DNA from: Bacillota bacterium
GTDB taxonomy: Bacteria; Bacillota; Clostridia; Peptostreptococcales; Anaerovoracaceae
NCBI GenBank assembly: GCA_016284575.1
Contig: JAEEPD010000244.1
Location: 1 to 27,648 of the forward strand
Direction of reading: 5' to 3'
DNA: 27,648 nt
Part shown: piece by piece, positions 1 to 7,639 of the stretch
Layout: every line of letters begins with the position of its first letter
Position numbering within the stretch: position 1 is the first letter of the stretch
Notes under the pieces: generated by a model
The model's database searches: none
What the model was told of the DNA's origin: nothing
The model's input: the letters and a program-made list of their open reading frames with translations, nothing else
Made by a program: the position numbers and the translations under genes

Positions 1-630
1 GGCACTTTTGGTCATGGCTATGGGGTCTCCGCTAAGGGGAGTGCCATCAGCCCCGCAGTATGTGAGCCTGGGGCCGCAGTCGGGACAGCAGGTGGGCTGA
101 GCGTGATACCTGCGGTCCTCTATATCCGTATATTCCTTCTCGCAGGGACCGCACATGGGGAAATCCGCCATGGTGGTGTTCTTCCTGTCGTAGGGAATGT
201 CTTTTATTATGGTGAAGCGCGGTCCGCAATTCGTGCAATTTATATAGGGAAAGCGGTAGCGCTTGTTTGACGGGTCGAAGAGCTCCCTCCTGCAGTCCTC
301 GCAGATGCAGATGTCGGGAGAGACCAGAGCCACCCTTTCCGCTGCGCCGTCTGAAGCCAGTATGCGGAAATCCGTGAAGCCCTCCAGGGGCTCGTACTCC
401 CGCACCTTCACGTCCTCTATCAGAGCCAGAGCCGGCTTTTTAGTCCAGAGTTCCTCGGCAAAGGCGTCCAGAGCTTCCCTTTCGCCCTCGATCTTCAGTT
501 CCGCTCCCAGGCTGGTATTGCGAACCCAGCCGTTGAGTCCGTGGCCAACTATCTGCTTATGGATAAAGGGCCTGAAGCCCACACCCTGTACTATTCCCCT
601 GACCTCTATAACATAGCCTGCTTTAGCCAT
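1..630 (-). CDS. hypF: Carbamoyltransferase HypF, N-terminal part (runs off left edge)
   Basis: HypF makes the thiocyanate/CN ligand precursor for the NiFe-hydrogenase centre by carbamoylating HypE from carbamoyl phosphate, in the cytoplasm. The visible 210 codons hold the acylphosphatase-like domain (about residues 1-92, with RGIVQGVGFRPF at 11-22, including the family's Arg20) and then the two zinc-finger units: C110-x2-C113 with C132-x2-C135, and C160-x2-C163 with C182-x2-C185. The YrdC-like and Kae1-like domains would lie beyond base 1. The ATG at 628-630 follows a GAGGA ribosome binding site and puts the family's usual N-terminus at residue 1. The gene sits alone behind its own promoter, and no other hyp genes are visible. 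The frame is open to the window edge, so the truncation comes from the window and not from decay. Identification is secure. Confidence 0.95.
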   Translation of the reverse strand, partial: MAKAGYVIEVRGIVQGVGFRPFIHKQIVGHGLNGWVRNTSLGAELKIEGEREALDAFAEELWTKKPALALIEDVKVREYEPLEGFTDFRILASDGAAERVALVSPDICICEDCRRELFDPSNKRYRFPYINCTNCGPRFTIIKDIPYDRKNTTMADFPMCGPCEKEYTDIEDRRYHAQPTCCPDCGPRLTYCGADGTPLSGDPIAMTKSA

Positions 631-683
631 TTAGTCCTCGAAAGCAACGCAAAAATGCGGGTCCTTCAACCCAAGTTTATATA

Positions 684-712
684 ATTTTAAGGTATTATCA
701 GTTATTTTGCAA
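684..712 (-). promoter_or_regulatory. Promoter of hypF
   Basis: On the minus strand TTGCAA (707-712) is followed by a 17-bp spacer and TAAAAT (684-689). The predicted start is near 677, giving a leader of about 47 nt that contains a small hairpin (GGGT/ACCC at 659-672). The whole interval 640-800 is strongly AT-rich. Position and spacing fit a housekeeping promoter, and no operator is evident. Confidence 0.6.
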
Positions 713-800
713 CCAATTGAGGCTAACAATTATTTAATGAATGTTATCCGCTAAATCGATAATAAATATATCATAACGTGAAAGATTGTTAATATATAAA

Positions 801-829
801 CAGACCCGGCCTTTACCGGACCGGGTCTG
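801..829 (-). terminator. Hairpin closing the peptide-utilisation operon
   Basis: CAGACCCGG (801-809) and CCGGGTCTG (821-829) form a perfect 9-bp stem 20 bases past the M20 gene stop. On the minus strand it is followed by a U-poor but AU-rich tail (TTTATATATT), so it is a moderate intrinsic terminator. Confidence 0.6.
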
Positions 830-848
830 CATTCATCTGAATTTCTTT

Positions 849-2036
849 CTATTTTGCGTTGTTTTCCAGCCACCTGAAGGCCACATTGGCGTAGGCAGCA
901 GCGCCCACGGGTATGCAGTCCTCCTCGAACACCACCTTGGGATTGTGGATGGCGACGGTATGGCCCTCGGCTATGGAGCCTGCGCCCAGCTTAAGCACCA
1001 GGCCGGGAACCCTGTCGGTTACCACCGCAAAGTCCTCTCCGCCGAAGGATGTGGGATAGTCGCAGAGCAGGGTCCCGCCCTCGCCTGTCACCTCCTCCAC
1101 CCAGGGGAAGATCTCCCTGCAGAGCGCAGGATCGTTGATGACGGGAAGGCCCGCCTTGGACAGGTTCACCTCCGCCTCGCAGCGCATGGCCTTGGCCACG
1201 TTGGTTGCGATATCCACGATGCGGCCTCTTATGAACTCGCCGACAGCCTTGTCATAGACTCTCAAGGTGCCCTTGAATTCCACGGTATCGGTGATCACAT
1301 TGGGTGCGCTGCCGCCGCTTATCTGCCCGAAGGTAAGGGCGACCCTCGAGCCCTGGGCTATCTCCATGGAAAGTATGTGCTGCAGAGCAACGATGACCTC
1401 AGCTGCAGCGGTTATGGGATCCACAGCGGTGTGAGGCTGGGCGCCGTGGCCTCCCTTGCCCTTGATCTTGATGCTGATGCCTGTACCGGAGGAGAAGGCT
1501 GGACCCAGGCTGTAGTGGATTGTCCCTGTGGTGGAGATATCGGTGCCTGTGGCCACATGTATGGCCATGGCCTTGTCCACCTTGGGATTCTCCAGAAGCC
1601 CTGCGTCCACCATCTTCTGGCAGCCTCCGCCGCCCTCCTCAGCCGGCTGGAAGTCGAGGATGATGGTGCCCTTAAGCTGGTCCTCCACCTCCTTTAGCAT
1701 CTGCGCAGCGCAGAGCAGCATGGAGCTGTGGATGTCGTGGCCGCAGGCATGGCAGGAATCCTTTGTGGAGGCAAAGGGAAGCCCGGACTGCTCCTTAAAG
1801 GGCAGCGCATCGTAATCAGCCCTCAGAAGGAATACGGGCTCGCCCTTTCCCACCCTGGCCTTGATGCCGCATTTGCAGATCTCCTCCCACTCAATACCCA
1901 GCTTGTCCAGCCTTGCGGTGATGTAATCTCTGGTCTCCTCAACATCGAACTGGGTGCCCGCAAACTGGTGTATGCAGCGCCTGTCGGCAACGGTCTGCTC
2001 GTTGAGTTCTCTGGCTCTTTTTACGAAATCAGGCAT
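849..2036 (-). CDS. M20-family metal-dependent amidohydrolase (N-acyl-amino-acid / aminoacyl-conjugate hydrolase)
   Basis: This is a 395-residue cytosolic dizinc hydrolase of the M20D type (HipO/AbgB/IAA-amino acid hydrolase relatives), which cleaves N-acyl amino acids or aminoacyl conjugates. Visible metal and catalytic motifs are HACGHDIH at 96-103, the catalytic Glu pair in PAEEG (E133/E134), H160, KGGHGAQPH at 194-202 in the dimerisation domain, and a C-terminal SFGGEDF. The start is set at the ATG with AAAGGAGG five bases upstream; a longer frame to 2168 runs through a terminator hairpin and is not credible. It is the last gene of the peptide-import operon, behind the two C26 proteins. 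A role in releasing amino acids from imported or partly processed conjugates is inferred from position. The exact substrate cannot be read from sequence. Confidence 0.85.
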   Translation of the reverse strand: MPDFVKRARELNEQTVADRRCIHQFAGTQFDVEETRDYITARLDKLGIEWEEICKCGIKARVGKGEPVFLLRADYDALPFKEQSGLPFASTKDSCHACGHDIHSSMLLCAAQMLKEVEDQLKGTIILDFQPAEEGGGGCQKMVDAGLLENPKVDKAMAIHVATGTDISTTGTIHYSLGPAFSSGTGISIKIKGKGGHGAQPHTAVDPITAAAEVIVALQHILSMEIAQGSRVALTFGQISGGSAPNVITDTVEFKGTLRVYDKAVGEFIRGRIVDIATNVAKAMRCEAEVNLSKAGLPVINDPALCREIFPWVEEVTGEGGTLLCDYPTSFGGEDFAVVTDRVPGLVLKLGAGSIAEGHTVAIHNPKVVFEEDCIPVGAAAYANVAFRWLENNAK

Positions 2037-2063
2037 ATTTACCTCCTTTGTGTCATTAAAACA

Positions 2064-2090
2064 GCCGGCTCCACGCAAAATGAAGCCGGC
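2064..2090 (-). terminator. Hairpin between the C26 gene and the M20 gene
   Basis: GCCGGCT (2064-2070) and AGCCGGC (2084-2090) pair, and the minus strand continues TGTTTTAA. It lies between the stop of the C26 gene (2102) and the ribosome binding site of the M20 gene. It probably acts as a partial terminator that lowers expression of the last gene. Confidence 0.55.
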
Positions 2091-2101
2091 CTTGTCTTTA
2101 G

Positions 2102-2836
2102 CTATTTGCAGGCATCCTTCACATAAGGCTTGCCGTCGCGGATCTGTCCGCAGAGGTCTATGAACCATCTGAACAGCGGATCTGCCTCGGGAGCCTCAGC
2201 GGGGATCTTGTCGTCGCCCCTCATCCTTTCGGGATGGAACTGGAAGCCGAAGATGGGCAGAGATTTGTGCTCCACAGCCTCCACATTGCCCTGGGGAGAC
2301 ACAGCGGTGATCTCAAGATCGTCGCCCAGTCTGTCCACATAGTAATTGTGATAGCTGTTGATGTAGAAATCATCGCCCCAGATCTTTTCGATCAGGGAGC
2401 CCTTCTTGGTCTTTACGGTGTGGGCGGTGTTGAAGTGGCCTACGCCGCTGCTTTCCGCCAGGTCCAGAAGAATGCTTCCGTTGAGGCAGCAGTTCACCTT
2501 CTGGTGACCCTCGCAGATGCCCATGATGGGCTTGCCCTTAGCCTTGAAGGCGTCGAACAGAGCCTTCTGGAACTCGTCTCTTCTGGCGTGACCTTCGATG
2601 ATCTTCTCCTGGGGGATGCCCGGGAGAGGCTTGAAGTTCATGGCGCCGGGGAAGATAAGACCGTCGCAGCGCTCTGCATAGTCCTCTATGCAGCTTCTGT
2701 CAAGAGGCATGAGAGGAATGCCGCCGTTGCCGGCAACAGCCCATTCATAGGCCTTGGTGAGCATCATGCCCTGGGCATAGAACTGAAGGTCCAGGCAGGG
2801 GCCCCAGGCGATAAGAATTACAGGTTTCTTGCTCAT
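2102..2836 (-). CDS. Class I glutamine amidotransferase-like hydrolase, peptidase C26 / PuuD-like, catalytically intact
   Basis: This 244-residue protein belongs to the C26 family (gamma-glutamyl-GABA hydrolase PuuD, gamma-glutamyl hydrolase), whose members use a Cys nucleophile to hydrolyse gamma-glutamyl amide bonds. The triad is visible: Cys108 in GICEG (family form GICRG), and His201 and Glu203 in QFHPER. The usual Arg after the nucleophile is Glu here, so substrate recognition may differ from PuuD. Its ATG follows AGGAGG and lies three bases after the stop of the preceding C26-like gene, so the two are translationally coupled. The C-terminal half of the fused protein at 10438-12075 is its paralogue, sharing IAWG at the start, TKAYEWA, QKVNC, NSYHN and QFHPERMRGD. 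I infer a heteromeric pairing with the upstream protein and a role in cleaving gamma-glutamyl or similar amides after import. Confidence 0.85.
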   Translation of the reverse strand: MSKKPVILIAWGPCLDLQFYAQGMMLTKAYEWAVAGNGGIPLMPLDRSCIEDYAERCDGLIFPGAMNFKPLPGIPQEKIIEGHARRDEFQKALFDAFKAKGKPIMGICEGHQKVNCCLNGSILLDLAESSGVGHFNTAHTVKTKKGSLIEKIWGDDFYINSYHNYYVDRLGDDLEITAVSPQGNVEAVEHKSLPIFGFQFHPERMRGDDKIPAEAPEADPLFRWFIDLCGQIRDGKPYVKDACK

Positions 2837-2839
2837 GAC

Positions 2840-3688
2840 TTAGGCCTCCTTTCTGCAAAGGGCGATGAAGTAGTTGAACAGCGCATTGTCTGTGGGTCTT
2901 TCGACGTCCTTGTCGGTGGCGAAGCCGGTCATGGGGGACTTGGTCTTGAAGAACTCCATAAGTCTGGCGTTCAGCTCCATGTCGGGCTCGATGGGATCGA
3001 TAAGGTCCTTGTTTTCGGCCCAGTCAGCATCGTCGGAGGTCTTGTAGGTCTCGGGATGCCACATCACGCCAAACACCGGAAGCTCCTTGTGCCATACGGC
3101 CTCGATGATTCCGTTCTCGGTGCAGGCTGCAGCCTCAAGTCCTTCGCCCAGCTCCTTTATGGCCTGGGTGTTGTAATTCTTTACAGTGATCTCGGGTCCG
3201 AGAAGCTCTGCCAGCTTGCTGCCTTCAGCGGTCTTCACCTTGTAGTCTGCGCCCTGGGGATGCTTTAGCTTCAGGTCTCCTTCAAGATCCTGATAAAGGC
3301 TTCCGCCAAGAGCCACATTCAGGACCTCCATGCCGCGGCCTATGCCGAAAATAGGCTTGTCCTTGGCGAGGAAGGCCTTGCAGAGGGTCAGGTCCAGAGA
3401 GTCCTTGGTGAAGGACAGAGCAGCCTGCGCGTCGAACACGGTCTTGCCCTCGGGGACCCTTACAGACTCGTTATAGCGGGCAGGGTTCACATTGTACATG
3501 CTTCCTGCCAGCAGCAGTCCGTCAGCCATTTCGGCATAGTCCTCGTAGAATCTGGCTTCAAGAGCAAGATAGGGAGAACCGCCTGCACCTGCCACAGCGG
3601 AGGCATAGCTCCGCTTGGTCAGGTAGAATGGCCTGTGGCTCATGGGATCGTTGAAATCATCAGGTGTGATTATGATAAGTGGTTTCAT
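2840..3688 (-). CDS. C26/PuuD-like class I glutamine amidotransferase homologue lacking the catalytic cysteine (predicted pseudoenzyme)
   Basis: The 282-residue protein has the full C26 fold signature, including PIFGIGRGMEVLNVALGGSL at 112-131, which is the nucleophile-elbow motif. The position that is Cys in the family (GICRGM) is Gly117. The downstream WHPE (H211, E213) is retained. Loss of the nucleophile should abolish amidase activity, leaving binding, regulation or a structural role. The same substitution occurs at the same position in the N-terminal half of the fused protein at 10438-12075, so this is not a sequencing error. It begins 18 bases after the ATPase gene and ends three bases before the intact C26 gene, an arrangement that suggests an obligate partner. 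The tail (about 255-282, TDKD...DNALFNYF) is shared with the fused protein. Confidence 0.85.
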   Translation of the reverse strand: MKPLIIITPDDFNDPMSHRPFYLTKRSYASAVAGAGGSPYLALEARFYEDYAEMADGLLLAGSMYNVNPARYNESVRVPEGKTVFDAQAALSFTKDSLDLTLCKAFLAKDKPIFGIGRGMEVLNVALGGSLYQDLEGDLKLKHPQGADYKVKTAEGSKLAELLGPEITVKNYNTQAIKELGEGLEAAACTENGIIEAVWHKELPVFGVMWHPETYKTSDDADWAENKDLIDPIEPDMELNARLMEFFKTKSPMTGFATDKDVERPTDNALFNYFIALCRKEA

Positions 3689-3706
3689 GCCATACTCCTT
3701 AAGCCG

Positions 3707-4672
3707 CTAAATTCCATTGACTTCTCTTACATGGTGGCATGCAACGAAGTGGTTGGGGAAGATCTCTTCCAGCTCGGGGAATTTCTGCAGGCATACCTCT
3801 GTCGCATAGGGGCATCTGGGAGCGAATCTGCAGCCCGGCTTGGGGTTGATGGGGGAGGAAAGCTCGCCCTTGAGCAGTATTCTTTCTCTCTTCTGACCTA
3901 TTGCGGGAATAGGAATAGCGGAAAGCAGAGCCTGGGTATAAGGATGGAGGGTCCTGCTGAACAGTTCCTTTGCAGGAGACTTTTCCATCATTGTGCCCAG
4001 ATACATAACCATGATGTCGTTGGCGATGTGCTTAACAACGGACAGGTTGTGGGTTACGAACATGTAGGCGATGCCTCTCTCCTGCTGCAGGTCCTGCATC
4101 AGGTTCAGGATCTGTGCCTGAATGGATACGTCCAGAGCGGATACAGGCTCGTCGCAGACGATGAACTTGGGGTTCAGGGCCAGGGCACGGGCTACACCGA
4201 TTCTCTGGCGGCGGCCGCCGTCCAGCTCGTGGGGATAGGCATTGTAGAGTCTGGCAGCCAGACCTACGGTGTCCATCAGCTCGTCTACCTTCTTCTCCTG
4301 GTCAGCCTTGTTGCTGTAGATCTTGTAGATGTCCAGAGGCTCTGCGATCAGCTGGGAAACTGTCATACGGGGGTCCAGAGAGGAGAACGGATCCTGGAAA
4401 ATGATCTGCATCTCCTTGCGGAGCTCCTTCTGTCTTGCCTTGCTGCAGCCTGTGATGAGCTCGCCCTCGAACCAGGTCTCACCGTCGGTGGTGGGATGGA
4501 GGTTCAGGATGGCGCGGCCCAGTGTGGACTTGCCGCAGCCGGACTCGCCTACTACACCAAGGGTCTCGCCGGCATTCAGTGTGAAGGTGATGTCGTCCAC
4601 TGCGTGAAGCGGACCGGAGGGAGTATCAAAATATTTCTTTAAGTGTTTAACTTCGAGTAAAGGAGCACTCAT
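3707..4672 (-). CDS. dppF: Di/oligopeptide ABC transporter ATP-binding protein, DppF/OppF type
   Basis: One of the two ATPases that power the peptide importer at the inner face of the membrane. The 321 residues show Walker A GESGCGKST, Q-loop IIFQDP, signature LDGGRRQR (the usual form is LSGGQ; the Asp variant is also familiar among clostridial OppF proteins), Walker B FIVCDEP, and switch His in VTHNL. The C-terminal extension has the Cys motif CRFAPRCPYATEVC typical of Opp/Dpp ATPases, which can hold an iron-sulfur cluster. The start codon overlaps the dppD stop by one base (TAATG), showing tight coupling. The subfamily name is by homology; dipeptide versus oligopeptide preference is not resolvable here. 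Confidence 0.9.
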   Translation of the reverse strand: MSAPLLEVKHLKKYFDTPSGPLHAVDDITFTLNAGETLGVVGESGCGKSTLGRAILNLHPTTDGETWFEGELITGCSKARQKELRKEMQIIFQDPFSSLDPRMTVSQLIAEPLDIYKIYSNKADQEKKVDELMDTVGLAARLYNAYPHELDGGRRQRIGVARALALNPKFIVCDEPVSALDVSIQAQILNLMQDLQQERGIAYMFVTHNLSVVKHIANDIMVMYLGTMMEKSPAKELFSRTLHPYTQALLSAIPIPAIGQKRERILLKGELSSPINPKPGCRFAPRCPYATEVCLQKFPELEEIFPNHFVACHHVREVNGI

Positions 4673-5667
4673 TATTCTTCACTCTCCTTTCCTGCGGTGT
4701 TGATGGCTTGGTCATTGAAGAGCATGCAGCGTACAAAGTGTCCCGGAGAGATCTCGTTATAGGGAGGCTTTACGTCGCAGGCTTCTGTGTGCTGCGGGCA
4801 GCGGGGCCCGAAGGGGCAGCCTGCAGGCAGGTTGGTGGGATCCGGAGTCAGACCCTGGATAGGAGTAAGTCTGTCCACATCCAGGTCCAGTCTGGGCAGA
4901 GAGCCGAACAGACCCTTGGTATAGGGATGAGCGGTCTCGTTATAGATGTGCTCCAGTGTACCGTATTCCATGATCTCGCCGCCGTAGATAACTGCTACCT
5001 TGTCGCAGATCTCAGCCACAACGCCCAGATCGTGGGTGATCATCAGAAGTGAAGTTCCAAGTCTTTCTCTCAGGCCTCTTATCATGTCCAGAACCTGAGC
5101 CTGAATGGTTACGTCCAGAGCCGTGGTGGGCTCATCTGCGATGATCATCTCGGGGTTGCAGGCAAGGGCGATAGCGATGATTACACGCTGCTTCATGCCG
5201 CCGGAGAACTGGTGGGGATATTCGTTGGCACGGTCTGCGGGAATGCCTACCATCTCCAGCATCTGAAGGGCTCTTACCTGAGCATCAGCCTTGGAAATGC
5301 CCTCATTATGGAGCAGTACCATTTCCGCGATCTGGTCAACTACCTTGTGAACAGGGTTAAGAGCGGTCATAGGATCCTGGAATACCATGGAGATCTTGCC
5401 GCCTCTGATGGCTCTCATTTCCTTTTCGGGTGTCTTCAGCAGATCCTGTCCGTCGAACCAGATCTCGCCGCCCTTTACCTTTCCGGGGGGATTGGGTATA
5501 AGGCCCAGGATGCCAAGAGCCGTAGTGGTCTTGCCGGCACCGGTCTCGCCTACCAGACCCAGGGATTCGCCCTTTTCGAGCTGAAGGTCTATGCCGTTAA
5601 CAGCTTTTACAACACCATCTTCTGTTTCGTAATAGATGGTTAGATTTTTGATATCAAGTAATGCCAT
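4672..5667 (-). CDS. dppD: Di/oligopeptide ABC transporter ATP-binding protein, DppD/OppD type
   Basis: Second ATPase of the importer, 331 residues. Walker A is GETGAGKTT, the Q-loop is MVFQDP, the signature is FSGGMKQR, Walker B is MIIADEP and the switch His is in ITHDLG. The oligopeptide-specific C-terminal region is present with Cys residues in CPFGPRCPQHTEAC. The ABC signature is canonical here, unlike in its partner. It follows dppC by 13 bases and overlaps dppF by one, within one transcript. It is expected to form a heterodimer with DppF beneath the DppB/DppC channel. Confidence 0.92.
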   Translation of the reverse strand: MALLDIKNLTIYYETEDGVVKAVNGIDLQLEKGESLGLVGETGAGKTTTALGILGLIPNPPGKVKGGEIWFDGQDLLKTPEKEMRAIRGGKISMVFQDPMTALNPVHKVVDQIAEMVLLHNEGISKADAQVRALQMLEMVGIPADRANEYPHQFSGGMKQRVIIAIALACNPEMIIADEPTTALDVTIQAQVLDMIRGLRERLGTSLLMITHDLGVVAEICDKVAVIYGGEIMEYGTLEHIYNETAHPYTKGLFGSLPRLDLDVDRLTPIQGLTPDPTNLPAGCPFGPRCPQHTEACDVKPPYNEISPGHFVRCMLFNDQAINTAGKESEE

Positions 5668-5680
5668 GTCTAACCTCCTA

Positions 5681-6547
5681 TTATCTCTTCATCTTCGGGT
5701 CGAGTGCATCGCGCAGACCGTCGCCGATAAGGTTCAGCGAGAAGATGGTCAGCATGATGAACAGGCCGGGGAAGAATACCAGATTCGGTCTGTTGAATAT
5801 GAATGCTCTGGAACCGGACAGCAGAGCGCCCCACTCAGCCGCGGGGGGCTGGATGCCCAGTCCGATGAAGCTCATGGATGCTGCGGAAAGGATAGCGCCC
5901 GCAACGCCCATGGATACCTGTACGATTATAGGAGCAAGGCAGTTGGGAAGTATGTGTCTTAAAATGATACGTCCGTCGCTGGCTCCGTTGGCTCTTGCTG
6001 CTTCAACGAATTCCTGCGCCTTGGCGCTCATTACGGAAGCTCTTACCATTCTCGCGTAGCCGGGGCAGGATGCAATACCTACCGCAAGCATGGTGTTGAA
6101 CAGACCCTGACCCAGGGCTGCGCAGATACACATAGCGAGTATCATGGTGGGAACGGCGTGGGTGACATCGAAGAACCTCATGATAAGGTTATCCACCTTG
6201 CCGCCGTAAAAGCCTGCAATGGCGCCCAATGTACCTCCGACTGTCAATGCTATTGAAACGGAAATTACACCTACGAAGAGGGATACGCGGGATCCGAGAA
6301 CTATTCTGGAGAACAGGTCTCTTCCTACTACGTCTGTACCGAAGGGATGCTCAGCGCTCATGGGTGCAAGGGCATTGGCCAGGTCCTGCTCATCCTCGCC
6401 GTATTTGGCGATCATAGGAGCAAACAGAGCCATAAGCAGCAGGCATGCAAAAATCACAAGACCGACTACGGCCATCTTCCTTTGAGCAAATCTGTGAGCG
6501 ACTTCTCTGAAGCGGCTCTTCTTTTTTACTTTCTGGTTAGTTTCCAT
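5681..6547 (-). CDS. dppC: Di/oligopeptide ABC transporter permease, DppC/OppC type
   Basis: Membrane channel subunit of 288 residues. It starts with a short cytosolic arm (KVKKKSRFREVAHRF), followed by a first membrane segment around residues 28-48 and about five more. The EAA loop that docks the ATPases is clear (VEAARANGASDGRIILRH-LPN). The C-terminal FIGLGIQPPAAEWG motif is characteristic of the DppC/OppC subgroup. The ATG shares one base with the dppB stop codon (TAATG), so translation is coupled. No anomalies. Confidence 0.93.
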   Translation of the reverse strand: METNQKVKKKSRFREVAHRFAQRKMAVVGLVIFACLLLMALFAPMIAKYGEDEQDLANALAPMSAEHPFGTDVVGRDLFSRIVLGSRVSLFVGVISVSIALTVGGTLGAIAGFYGGKVDNLIMRFFDVTHAVPTMILAMCICAALGQGLFNTMLAVGIASCPGYARMVRASVMSAKAQEFVEAARANGASDGRIILRHILPNCLAPIIVQVSMGVAGAILSAASMSFIGLGIQPPAAEWGALLSGSRAFIFNRPNLVFFPGLFIMLTIFSLNLIGDGLRDALDPKMKR

Positions 6548-7536
6548 TATGCTGCTGCACCTCCTTCCGCTTTAGCTTCCTTTGGTGCCTGGGCCTTCTT
6601 TTTCTTATTGCTCACATACTGAGCCTTAAGACGAGGATCGATATAGGCATAAAGGACGTCAACGATAAGGTTTACGATGGATGTAGCGAAGGCGATCCAA
6701 AGAACACCGCCCTGAACTACGGGGTGATTTCTCTGGTTAACAGCGTCTGTCATCATCTTGCCCAGGCCGGGGATAGCGAAGATCTGCTCGGTGATGATCA
6801 TACCACCCATGTTTGTACCGAAGGCCATACCGATCTGAGTTACAACAGGAAGCAGTGCGTTCTGCAGAGCGTGTCCTGTAATGATCTTGAACTCAGTCTG
6901 ACCCTTGGCTCTTGCTGTTCTGATGTAGTCGGAACGGATTACCTCAAGCATGGAGGATCTGGTCATTCTCATACGGGAAGCGATACCGGTCAGACCTACG
7001 GTAACAGCGGGAAGCACTGCATACTGAGGTCCGTACCAGCCTGAAGTGGGGAACCACTTCAGTTTTACGCCGAACAGCACTATCATCATAAGGCCCAGCC
7101 AGAAGGAAGGCATGGATACGAATATAAGACCGACAGTTGTTGCCAGATAGTCTACTGCGTGATTTTGTTTTATAGCCGAGATTATTCCCAGAGGAACACC
7201 TACCAGAGTACCGAAGATGGTTACCAGCAGGGCCATTACAAAGGTCGTGGGGAATCTTTCGGCTATTTCCTTGGCGACCGGCATTTTTGTAGTGTAGGAG
7301 GTACCCAGATCGCCGTGTAAAATGCCTACAAGATAACGGAAATAACGGGTCCAGAAGGGATCGTTAAGTCCGAGTTCTTCTCTGTACTGTTCTACTGCTT
7401 CATCCGATGCGTCGTTGCCCAGTATCATACGGGCGGGATCGCCGGGGGTGATGTACAGCATGGTGAAGATCAGCAGAGTTACGCATAAAAGTACAGGAAT
7501 AAGATAAATAAGACGTTTAATTATGTATTTGTACAT
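6547..7536 (-). CDS. dppB: Di/oligopeptide ABC transporter permease, DppB/OppB type
   Basis: Membrane channel subunit of 329 residues, partner of DppC. It has the typical N-terminus (YIIKRLIYLIPVLLCVTLL) with the first membrane helix, the ITPGDPAR motif just after it, and the EAA loop IRTARAKGQTEFKIITGHAL. The C-terminus ends in a charged Lys/Ala tail. The start is set at the ATG with AGGAGA seven bases upstream; the frame extends eight codons further, but no ribosome binding site supports that. A 103-base gap holding a long hairpin separates it from the binding-protein gene. Confidence 0.92.
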   Translation of the reverse strand: MYKYIIKRLIYLIPVLLCVTLLIFTMLYITPGDPARMILGNDASDEAVEQYREELGLNDPFWTRYFRYLVGILHGDLGTSYTTKMPVAKEIAERFPTTFVMALLVTIFGTLVGVPLGIISAIKQNHAVDYLATTVGLIFVSMPSFWLGLMMIVLFGVKLKWFPTSGWYGPQYAVLPAVTVGLTGIASRMRMTRSSMLEVIRSDYIRTARAKGQTEFKIITGHALQNALLPVVTQIGMAFGTNMGGMIITEQIFAIPGLGKMMTDAVNQRNHPVVQGGVLWIAFATSIVNLIVDVLYAYIDPRLKAQYVSNKKKKAQAPKEAKAEGGAAA

Positions 7537-7560
7537 AACAAATCTCCTGTATATATGCAA

Positions 7561-7592
7561 TATGTGGCTGCCCTTTGGAAGGGAGCCACATA
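7561..7592 (-). other. mRNA stem-loop between binding-protein and permease genes
   Basis: TATGTGGCT (7561-7569) pairs with AGCCACATA (7584-7592), and inside it CCCTT pairs with AAGGG. This makes a 14-bp stem with one bulged base and a three-base loop. No U-run follows on the minus strand, so it is more likely a 3'-end stabiliser or partial terminator that keeps binding-protein mRNA in excess over permease mRNA, as is common in ABC import operons. Confidence 0.6.
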
Positions 7593-7639
7593 CCGCATCA
7601 TTTGCTTAAGTCAGCTGTGACTTATGTTTGGTTTGAAAA

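Noticed and set aside
2840..3688. Frameshift or sequencing error creating the missing Cys
   Set aside because: The same Cys-to-Gly change occurs at the matching position of the independent fused protein, and the reading frame is otherwise full length.
3707..4672. Defective ATPase because of the LDGGR signature in place of LSGGQ
   Set aside because: Walker A, Walker B and the switch His are intact, and this variant is familiar in clostridial OppF-type proteins, so I do not treat it as loss of function.
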